From contig JADCGF010000037.1 of assembly GCA_020249145.1 (NCBI GenBank), positions 1 to 49,505 of the forward strand: a stretch of DNA of 49,505 bases, written 5' to 3'. The position numbers and the translations under genes are program-made. The notes under the pieces are model-generated. The model had not been told where the DNA came from, searched no databases, and was given only the letters and a program-made list of their open reading frames with translations. Below, in pieces: positions 43,977 to 49,505 of this stretch (the first letter of the stretch is position 1; the number at the start of each line of letters is the position of its first letter). The DNA comes from Roseomonas sp. (GTDB lineage Bacteria; Pseudomonadota; Alphaproteobacteria; Acetobacterales; Acetobacteraceae).

Positions 43977-45104
43977 ATGCGCGTGCTGGTGGCCATGTCG
44001 GGCGGGGTGGATAGCAGCGTGGTTGCCGCGTTGCTCCAGGAAGCCGGGCATGAGGTGATTGGCGCCACCTTGCAGCTTTATGATCACGGCGCGGCTTTGC
44101 AGAAAAAAGGCGCTTGCTGCGCGGGGCAAGATATATTGGATGCGCGGCGCGTGGCCGATAAGCTTGGCATCGCGCATTACGTTTTGGACCGGGAAGAGAT
44201 TTTCCGCCGCGATGTGATGCGTGATTTCGCCGATAGCTATGCGCGCGGCGAAACGCCGGTGCCCTGCATTCGCTGCAATCAAACCGTGAAGTTCCGCGAC
44301 ATGGTCGCAATGGCCGAGGATTTGGGGTGTGAGGCTTTGGCCACCGGCCATTACGCCCGTCGGATTGAAGGGCCCAATGGCGCGGAATTACACCGCGCGG
44401 TCGATCCTGAACGGGACCAAAGCTATTTCCTGGCCGCCACCACAAGCGCGCAGCTTCAAATGGCGCGCTTCCCCTTGGGTGACATGCCGGACAAAGCGAC
44501 CGTGCGCGCCGCCGCCGCGCGGCTTGGCCTGGCGGTGGCGGAAAAGCCGGACAGCCAAGATATCTGCTTCGTGCCCGCCGGGCGCTATGATGCGCTGGTA
44601 GGCAAGCTCCGCCCGGATGCGGCGGAACCGGGCGAATTCGTCCATGCCGATGGCCGCGTCTTGGGCCAGCATGGCGGTATTTCCGGCTTTACCGTGGGGC
44701 AGGGGCGGGGCCTGGGTCAGGCTTCCTGGGATGGCGCGGAAAAGCTTTATGTCGCCGCGGTGGATGCGCCCAAGCGCCGGATTGTGCTGGCCCCGCGCGC
44801 CGGCCTTGAACGGCGGGACGCCGAGGTGGGTGAGGTGAACTGGCTGATCCCCCCGCCCGCCGCGCCGCTCCGCTGCGCCGTGAAGCTCCGCGCCCGCGAA
44901 GTGCCCCGCGCGGCGGAGGTGACCTGGGATGCTCCCACAGGGCTTTTGCGCGTGGTTTTGGACGAACCCGGCGTGATCGCGCCCGGCCAGGCCTGCGTCA
45001 TGTATGACGGGGATCGCGTATTGGGTGGCGGGTTTCTGCGCACGCGGCTTCCGGTTGACACTGACCGGGCAGCGGCCGAACTGCCTCAGCCTGATGCCGC
45101 GTAG
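43977..45104 (+). CDS. mnmA: tRNA-uridine 2-sulfurtransferase MnmA
   Basis: MnmA puts the 2-thio group on U34 of tRNA-Lys, -Glu and -Gln. The PP-loop MSGGVDSSVVAAL, the catalytic Cys pair (C100 in PCIRCNQ, C197 in DICFVPAG) and ATGHYAR are all present, with the C-terminal beta-barrel (LGGGFLRTRLPV). It has 375 residues. The TAG stop lies inside a degenerate tRNA: the last three codons are formed by the tRNA 5' end (45095-45101). A broken copy of the second half of this gene is at 46775-47243. Confidence 0.94.
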   Translation: MRVLVAMSGGVDSSVVAALLQEAGHEVIGATLQLYDHGAALQKKGACCAGQDILDARRVADKLGIAHYVLDREEIFRRDVMRDFADSYARGETPVPCIRCNQTVKFRDMVAMAEDLGCEALATGHYARRIEGPNGAELHRAVDPERDQSYFLAATTSAQLQMARFPLGDMPDKATVRAAAARLGLAVAEKPDSQDICFVPAGRYDALVGKLRPDAAEPGEFVHADGRVLGQHGGISGFTVGQGRGLGQASWDGAEKLYVAAVDAPKRRIVLAPRAGLERRDAEVGEVNWLIPPPAAPLRCAVKLRAREVPRAAEVTWDAPTGLLRVVLDEPGVIAPGQACVMYDGDRVLGGGFLRTRLPVDTDRAAAELPQPDAA

Positions 45105-45171
45105 CTCAGCCGGTTAGACCACGGCGCTCATAATGCCGGGGGCAGCGGTTCAAGTTCGCTCGCGGCTACCA
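45095..45171 (+). tRNA. Degenerate tRNA-Met(CAT) copy, probably non-functional
   Basis: This 77-nt sequence aligns end to end with the intact tRNA-Met(CAT) at 47352-47428. It keeps the anticodon loop CTCATAA and an encoded CCA. Changes: U1-U72 mismatch at the acceptor end, C11-C24 mismatch in the D stem, and G-U pairs in the anticodon and T stems. The acceptor stem keeps pairing at position 4 by a C-G in place of G-C. It overlaps the mnmA stop codon. Two mismatches and the overlap favour a pseudo-tRNA, but expression cannot be excluded. Confidence 0.7.
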
Positions 45172-45178
45172 TCAACCC

Positions 45179-46486
45179 TCAAGCCCAATCTGCGTAAAGA
45201 TCAGCGCGTGTCGGCGGCAATTCCGCTGGGCCCTTTAGGCGCTTGGACGCCAAGGTCTGGAAAATCCCAACCGTATTGCGCTGGAAGGCGAGCGAGCAGC
45301 CCGCAAGATAAGCCAGCCATAGCCTGGTTTTGACGCTGCCGATTGCCGCTTCCGCCGCAGCTTGGTTTTCCAGCAATTTATCATGCCAAAGCCTGCAGGT
45401 GCGTGCGTAATGTTCGCGCCAGCCTTCCACATCTTGCACTTCAAAACCATGGCGTTGCAGATTGCTGATCGACATGCCGAGGTGATCCAATTCCCCGCCC
45501 GGGAAAATATAACGGGTGAGCGCGGCATATTCCTTGGCGTGTTTCGCAAAGGCCTTGTCATCGCGTTTGGCCGGGCGGGCGATGGTGTGGTGCAGATATA
45601 GGCCACCAGGGCGCAGCAAGCGATTTACCGACGAAAAATACGTGGGGTAATTGGCAATGCCCACTTGTTCGAACATGCCAATGGAGGAGATTTTATCGAA
45701 TTGCCCCTGCATTTTTGTATAATCTTGCAGTTGGATATCAACCTGCCCTTCCAAGCCCAACCGCTTGATCTTGGCGCGCGCCAATTCAGCCTGTTCGGTG
45801 GATAACGTCACCCCGGTGGCGTGAACGCCGTAATGCTGCGCCGCGTGACAGACCAGGGCACCCCAGCCGCAGCCAATATCCAACATACGATCACCAGCTT
45901 GCAGGCGTAGTTTCCGGCAAATCATATGCAGCTTGTCTTGCTGCGCCGTTGCAATGTCATTCTGCCAATCGCGGAAATAGGCGCAGGTATAGACCATCTC
46001 AGGATCGAGAAAGAGCGCATAGAAATCATTCGAGACATCATAATGATAATGCACATTGTCGCGATTGGCTGCTTCACTGCCATCCTTCAGCGCCTTGTGA
46101 CCCCGCACCTGTTCCAGCGGGAATGGCCCCCCGCGTGACAGGAACAGAAAGCGCATCAGGGTTGTCACGACATCTTTCTTATCCAGGCTCCGCAGCAGCG
46201 CCTTGGTGCGGATGGCGGGGCGCCGGGCCACAAGATCGAAGATCGATCCATTCAGGATATCGATCCGCGCGGAGACCCATAAATTGGCCAGCGTATCGAT
46301 ATTGGGTTTGCGCAGCAGGGCCGCGATCATCGCCTCATCCGCCAAGCGGACCATCAGCGCGTCTTTCGGCAAATTCTCGGGAATGGTGGAGCCGTCCCAA
46401 AGCTTGAAGCCGAAAGCTAGGTCCAGCCGTTCATGGGCGTGGATGAGCAGGCGCCGAATAGCGTCAAGGCGCGACTTGGCTGTCAT
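45179..46486 (-). CDS. cfa: Cyclopropane-fatty-acyl-phospholipid synthase
   Basis: This enzyme methylenates double bonds of phospholipid acyl chains with SAM. The 435-residue protein has an N-terminal lipid-binding region and the typical DNVHYHYDVSNDFYALFLDP. The SAM motif is MLDIGCGWGALVCHAA, followed by GVTLSTEQAELA, SIGMFEQVG and YIFPGGELDHL. Length and motifs are normal. It sits, on the opposite strand, between the two halves of the mnmA/tRNA-Met duplication, 7 bp from the tRNA-like sequence. Confidence 0.95.
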   Translation of the reverse strand: MTAKSRLDAIRRLLIHAHERLDLAFGFKLWDGSTIPENLPKDALMVRLADEAMIAALLRKPNIDTLANLWVSARIDILNGSIFDLVARRPAIRTKALLRSLDKKDVVTTLMRFLFLSRGGPFPLEQVRGHKALKDGSEAANRDNVHYHYDVSNDFYALFLDPEMVYTCAYFRDWQNDIATAQQDKLHMICRKLRLQAGDRMLDIGCGWGALVCHAAQHYGVHATGVTLSTEQAELARAKIKRLGLEGQVDIQLQDYTKMQGQFDKISSIGMFEQVGIANYPTYFSSVNRLLRPGGLYLHHTIARPAKRDDKAFAKHAKEYAALTRYIFPGGELDHLGMSISNLQRHGFEVQDVEGWREHYARTCRLWHDKLLENQAAAEAAIGSVKTRLWLAYLAGCSLAFQRNTVGIFQTLASKRLKGPAELPPTRADLYADWA

Positions 46487-46774
46487 GGGGCTTTTCCCTT
46501 TGACTTCGTACGAAGAGGTTTTGCGCCCCTAATGGTCCAATCACCGCTGTCGCTTCCTGACAACAGCGACCGGCCTATTGAGCCAATGTCGCGTGGCGCG
46601 CCGGCAAATTTTGGGACGGATAAGGAAAGCATGAAACGCACCATTAATTGAGCGGCCTGTCATATATGGCGCCACGCCAGGACGCAAAGCGCGATGCAGG
46701 CAAGCCTGGAAAGAAGAACTCTGCGCGGCTGCTTTGTCGGTTGTCTGCCGCCGACTCGGCCTTGGGAAAGTGAA

Positions 46775-47243
46775 CCAACGGCGCCGAGTTGCGCCGGACT
46801 GTAGACCCCGAACGGGACCAAATCTATTTCCTAGCCGCCACCACCCGCGCGCAGCTTGCAATGACCCGCCCCCCCTTTGGGTGACACGCCACGGTAAACG
46901 CCGCCGCCGCGCGGCTTGGCCTGGCGGTGGCGGAAAAGCTTGATAGACAGCATATTTGTCCTGTGGCCGCTCGGCGTTATGTTGCGCTGGTCTGTAGTTT
47001 ACGCCCGGATGCAGCCCAGCCCGGCGAATTCATCCGTGCCGATGGCTGCGTGCTGAGCCAGAGGCAGGGCCTTGGTCAAGCAGCCTAGGATGGATCGGCG
47101 GGGCTTGTGCGCGGGGGCTTGGATGAACCCGGCGTGGTCACGCCCGGCCGGGCCTGCGTGATGTATGATGGGGACCACGTATTGGGCGGCGGCTTCCTGC
47201 GGACACGGCTATCGGTTGACACTGACTGGACAGCGGCCTAACT
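46775..47243 (+). pseudogene. Decayed copy of mnmA (middle and 3' end)
   Basis: The stretch matches mnmA 44375-45083 with many substitutions. Parental segments such as GAACGGGACCAAA, GCGGCTTGGCCTGGCGGTGG and CGGTTGACACTGAC are still readable. A 1-bp gain in a C run near 46870 leads to a TGA, further stops follow, and about 240 bp of the gene (near 44690-44930) are missing. It cannot code for MnmA. It ends 108 bp before the intact tRNA-Met, the arrangement mirrored by intact mnmA and the degenerate tRNA. Confidence 0.9.
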
Positions 47244-47302
47244 GCGGGCTTCGGAACTTTTCTGCCATGCGGCAGACAAGCTCTTGCGTATGTTTTGGTC
47301 GC

Positions 47303-47346
47303 ATTTTCTGAGTCGCCAAGTTGTCCACTTGGCTTGAAAATGCTCC
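47303..47346. repeat. Partial palindromic element, related to 27199-27303
   Basis: CGCCAAGTTGTCCACTTGG followed by CTTGAAAATGCTC matches the reverse complement of the element at 27201-27235 except for a small change in the palindrome centre. Similarity continues upstream through a GCATTTTC segment. The other end with its second inverted repeat is missing or unrecognisable. Confidence 0.75.
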
Positions 47347-47351
47347 TGGAT

Positions 47352-47428
47352 GGCGGCGTAGCTCAGCTGGTTAGAGCACGGCACTCATAATGCCGGGGTC
47401 AGCGGTTCAAGTCCGCTCGCCGCTACCA
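47352..47428 (+). tRNA. tRNA-Met (anticodon CAT), elongator-like
   Basis: The cloverleaf is complete: acceptor GGCGGCG / CGCCGCT (with G1-U72), D stem GCTC / GAGC, anticodon stem CGGCA / TGCCG around CTCATAA, T stem AGCGG / CCGCT around TTCAAGT, and encoded CCA at 47426-47428. The G1-U72 pair argues against an initiator, whose bases 1 and 72 are unpaired and which has three G-C pairs in the anticodon stem. A tRNA-Ile with modified CAU is the alternative. Confidence 0.92.
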
Positions 47429-47547
47429 AATTCCATTCTCAATGGTCTCCTGCCTTCCCGAAGCGATGTTGCCAGCCTTGGCGTGGCGAAATAATTTAGC
47501 GACCTGTTCGAATAGAGCAGTTCGAAGCCTTCACCTTGGGGTAGCCC

Positions 47548-48867
47548 ATGACAAAAAACGCCCAAGCAATCTCGGCTGAGGAAGCGGTAGCCCTCGTAAA
47601 GCCCGGCGATTGGCTCGATTTCGGCGCCTGCTTCAGCCAGCCTGATGTTTTTGATCGCGCCTTGGCCGCGCGCAAGGACCAGCTGCGCGATGTGCGCATT
47701 CGGAATTGCCTCAGCATGAAGCCGCGCGCCTTTCTGGAACAGGACCCGGAAGGGGCGCATTTCGCCTGCTACAATTGGCATTTTTCAGGCTATGACCGGC
47801 GCAAGCATGATCAGGGGCTGGTCAATTATCTGCCCTGCCATTTGGGTGAAATCCCGGATTATTATCGTCGCTTCCTGCCGCGCACCGATATCGCCGTGTT
47901 GCGCGCGGCACCAATGGATGCGGAAGGCTATTTCAATCTTGGCCCCATCAATGTCTGGCATCCGGCCATTGTCGCAACCGCCAAGACACTGATCATCGAA
48001 ACCCTGCCCGATATGCCGCGCGTGGTTGGCACGCATGTCTGTGTGCATCGCAGCCAGGTGGATTACGTGATTGAGGGCGATGATGTGCCGACGCCGGAAC
48101 TGCCGAACGGCGAGGCTTCCGATGTGGACCGCGCCGTAGCCGCCTTGATCGCCGAACAGATTGAAGATGGGTCCTGCCTGCAAGTTGGCATTGGCGGCAT
48201 GCCCAATGCAGTGACGGCACTGCTGCAACACGCCCCTGTGCGTGACCTTGGCATCCATACTGAAATGCTGAATGACGGTCTGGTTGAACTATACCTTGCC
48301 GGGCGCATCACCGGTGCGCGCAAGGCTTTCGATCAGGGGTTGGTCACCTACAGCTTCGCCATGGGCAGCCGCCGCCTGTATGACACGCTGCGCGACAACA
48401 AGAATTTCATTGCGCGGCCCGTTGATGCGACGAATATGCCCGACATTATTGCGCGCAATGATCGCGCTGTCGCCATCAATAACACCACGCAGATTGATCT
48501 TCAGGGCCAGGCGGCAGCTGAATCGGATGGACATCGCCATATCAGCGGCACGGGCGGCCAACCGCAATTCGTGCGCGGCGCCTATGCGTCCAAGGGCGGG
48601 AAAAGCTTCATCTGCCTGGCGTCCACCTATGAACGCAACGGCGTGCGGAAAAGCCGGATTGTGTTGAACCTGACAGCGGGCAATGTCGTCACCACTGCGC
48701 GGTCAGATCAGATGTATGTCGTTACCGAATACGGCATTGCCAATCTGAAGGGGCTTTCGGTCGCTGAACGCGCGCGCGCCATTATTGGCTTGGCTCACCC
48801 CGATTATCGTGAGGATCTGTCGCGTCAGGCACGCGACCATGGGCTAGTGCCGCGGCATTTTCTCTGA
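47548..48867 (+). CDS. Acetyl-CoA hydrolase / CoA-transferase family protein
   Basis: This is a class I CoA-transferase of the acetyl-CoA hydrolase / 4-hydroxybutyrate CoA-transferase family. Its 439 residues include GVHTEM-like GIHTEMLNDG with catalytic Glu239, the LQVGIGGMPNAV loop, an oxyanion region INNTTQIDLQGQAAAESDG, SGTGGQPQFVRGAY, and a close GLAHPDYREDL. It exchanges CoA between short-chain acyl groups such as acetate, propionate, succinate or hydroxybutyrate; the substrate is not readable. It is a single gene starting 119 bp after the tRNA. Confidence 0.9.
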   Translation: MTKNAQAISAEEAVALVKPGDWLDFGACFSQPDVFDRALAARKDQLRDVRIRNCLSMKPRAFLEQDPEGAHFACYNWHFSGYDRRKHDQGLVNYLPCHLGEIPDYYRRFLPRTDIAVLRAAPMDAEGYFNLGPINVWHPAIVATAKTLIIETLPDMPRVVGTHVCVHRSQVDYVIEGDDVPTPELPNGEASDVDRAVAALIAEQIEDGSCLQVGIGGMPNAVTALLQHAPVRDLGIHTEMLNDGLVELYLAGRITGARKAFDQGLVTYSFAMGSRRLYDTLRDNKNFIARPVDATNMPDIIARNDRAVAINNTTQIDLQGQAAAESDGHRHISGTGGQPQFVRGAYASKGGKSFICLASTYERNGVRKSRIVLNLTAGNVVTTARSDQMYVVTEYGIANLKGLSVAERARAIIGLAHPDYREDLSRQARDHGLVPRHFL

Positions 48868-48881
48868 CCGCGGTGCCATTG

Positions 48882-48913
48882 ATGGCGTGATCCGTCGAAA
48901 CGGATTACGCCAT
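48882..48913 (+). terminator. 14-bp hairpin with CGAA loop after the CoA-transferase
   Basis: Stem 48882-48895 pairs with 48900-48913 (one G-U) around a CGAA tetraloop, 15 bases after the stop codon. It is not followed by a T-run, so it may be a processing or stability element, or half of a palindromic repeat. Confidence 0.6.
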
Positions 48914-48921
48914 GCGCCTGA

Positions 48922-49032
48922 TTACCCGCGATGCAACGCGCAAAGCTTGTTGCCGTAGGGATCGCGCCATAGGATCTGGCTCGGTTTACTTAAGTATTTC
49001 CTTGGCGTTTCCTCATACCAATTCCTGCGCAT
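48922..49032 (-). pseudogene. Possible 3' fragment of a glyoxalase-fold (VOC) gene
   Basis: Read on the minus strand, the frame ending in TAA (48924-48922) gives SKPSQILWRDPYGNKLCALH and a short end. The D-P-x-G-N followed by a hydrophobic strand is typical of the last part of VOC-family proteins. No upstream portion is recognisable. This may be a remnant, or coincidence in a short frame. Confidence 0.4.
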
Positions 49033-49080
49033 GGTGACTCAATTCTGGGCTTCCCTGACGCGGTGGAGATGTGATTCAAC

Positions 49081-49105
49081 ATGGTGAGCATAGGAGGCTC
49101 ACCAT
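49081..49105. promoter_or_regulatory. Perfect 9-bp inverted repeat around a ribosome site
   Basis: ATGGTGAGC (49081-49089) and GCTCACCAT (49097-49105) are perfect complements around ATAGGAG. The AGGAGG ribosome site sits in the loop and the start codon of the transposase fragment at 49104 begins in the 3' arm. It could be an IS end or a structure that limits transposase translation. Confidence 0.5.
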
Positions 49106-49370
49106 GCCCCGGGCGATCACCTTACGTTCTGACTTCGCCGCTTCAGACCTGCGCAGCCTTGGCCTTGAAGGCCGGGCTATGGTTTCGGAGGGGTCGTCTT
49201 GTCATGGTATCTCCTGTTCACGGCATCATGCCGCAGTCAGGCAGAAAATACGCTTACACCAGGTGTTCAGATTTGCCGGGCCGGTTCTGATCAATGGGCG
49301 CCGCTACAATGCAATGCACGCCCCAATGTGGATTTTGAGATTGTTTTACGGCGTTTGCTGCCCCGCTTGA
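49104..49370 (+). pseudogene. IS630-like transposase N-terminal fragment
   Basis: After AGGAGG, the frame begins MPRAITLRSDFAASDLRSL, very like the conserved start of IS630-family transposases (pattern MARAIxLRxDFxAxxLRxLA). The similarity ends after about 20 codons; the rest of the frame has no helix-turn-helix or DDE motif. So it is probably a decayed or internally deleted element. Confidence 0.6.
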
Positions 49371-49428
49371 CGGGTTGTTTAACTCTGTCTAGAAGCCCGC
49401 CACTGCGTTGATGTTGGTGATTTAGGGC

Positions 49429-49457
49429 TTGACTGGCTGATGTGAGTTTGCTAGTGT
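49429..49457 (+). promoter_or_regulatory. Sigma-70-like promoter
   Basis: TTGACT (49429-49434), a 17-base spacer and TAGTGT (49452-49457) fit a housekeeping promoter, with a good -35 and weak -10. It would start transcription around 49464, just before a frame opening with ATG at 49471 that leaves the window after 11 codons (MIGVVEGLAKW). That frame is too short to identify. Confidence 0.45.
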
Positions 49458-49505
49458 GCTTGCCCTGCCGATGATTGGTGTGGTTGAGGGGCTGGCGAAG
49501 TGGGA

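Larger units (their letters stand above)
46487..47351. other. Gene-free stretch with decayed sequences upstream of tRNA-Met
   Basis: This stretch of about 865 bp has no intact gene. It holds the cfa promoter region (46487 to about 46700), a decayed mnmA copy and part of a palindromic repeat. The first part shows no protein motif I recognise. Confidence 0.6.
48868..49505. other. Degenerate region at window end
   Basis: About 640 bp without an intact gene. It contains a long hairpin, a possible glyoxalase-like 3' fragment on the minus strand, an IS630-like transposase start and a promoter-like site near the end. Confidence 0.6.

Overview
The window reads as chromosomal DNA of a GC-rich alphaproteobacterium, most likely Rhodospirillales / Acetobacteraceae-like. 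The support is a MucR/Ros regulator, DUF1489, a GatCAB amidotransferase operon, an olsB-type ornithine-lipid gene, an alphaproteobacterial Fur, and the gene run plsY-dprA-topA-rnr-ctp-rpmG. Species cannot be fixed from the sequence alone. Most of the window is core metabolism and information processing, with four disturbed spots where foreign or duplicated DNA sits between core genes.

Layout: 1-387 is the 3' end of an IS3-family transposase. 615-1965 holds mucR and an olsB-like acyltransferase. 2024-7411 is a complete phosphate-starvation operon, pstSCAB-phoU-phoB, with a three-repeat Pho box ahead of it and no phoR. 7479-9217 holds purD and DUF1489, closed by a strong terminator. 9382-14486 (minus) is hyfCEFGI, five genes each overlapping the next by 4 bp. 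It is a membrane complex related to group 4 hydrogenases and complex I whose large subunit lacks the nickel-binding cysteines. 15078-28321 (minus) carries rpmG, an S41 protease, rnr, topA, dprA, plsY, a catalytically dead-looking dihydroorotase, pyrB, a membrane protein and ruvX. Between dprA and plsY lies an AT-rich island flanked by diverged copies of both neighbours. 28368-31599 is gatCAB. 31619-36437 holds a CPA2 antiporter, a methyltransferase, an ArsC-like reductase, a YghU-like GST and a HpcH/HpaI aldolase.

36483-39086 is an iron module: fur, two small unknown genes and a periplasmic ferric-iron-binding protein. Two matching palindromic operator-like sites lie in front of these genes. 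39306-41617 (minus) is an overlapping pair coding for a TIR-domain protein and a seven-bladed WD40 protein. This is the best candidate in the window for an uncharacterised signalling or defence system. 41750-45104 is cysteine desulfurase, [2Fe-2S] ferredoxin, TenA-like protein and mnmA, a sulfur-transfer and tRNA-thiolation group.

After mnmA comes a degenerate tRNA-Met(CAT), then cfa on the other strand, then a decayed mnmA copy and finally an intact tRNA-Met(CAT). This is a duplication in which each copy kept only one working gene. 47548-48867 is a CoA-transferase. The end of the window is a graveyard with a possible glyoxalase-like fragment and an IS630-like transposase start, followed by a promoter-like site. 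Both disturbed loci (dprA/plsY and mnmA/tRNA) have the same logic: an insert bounded by imperfect direct copies of the flanking genes.
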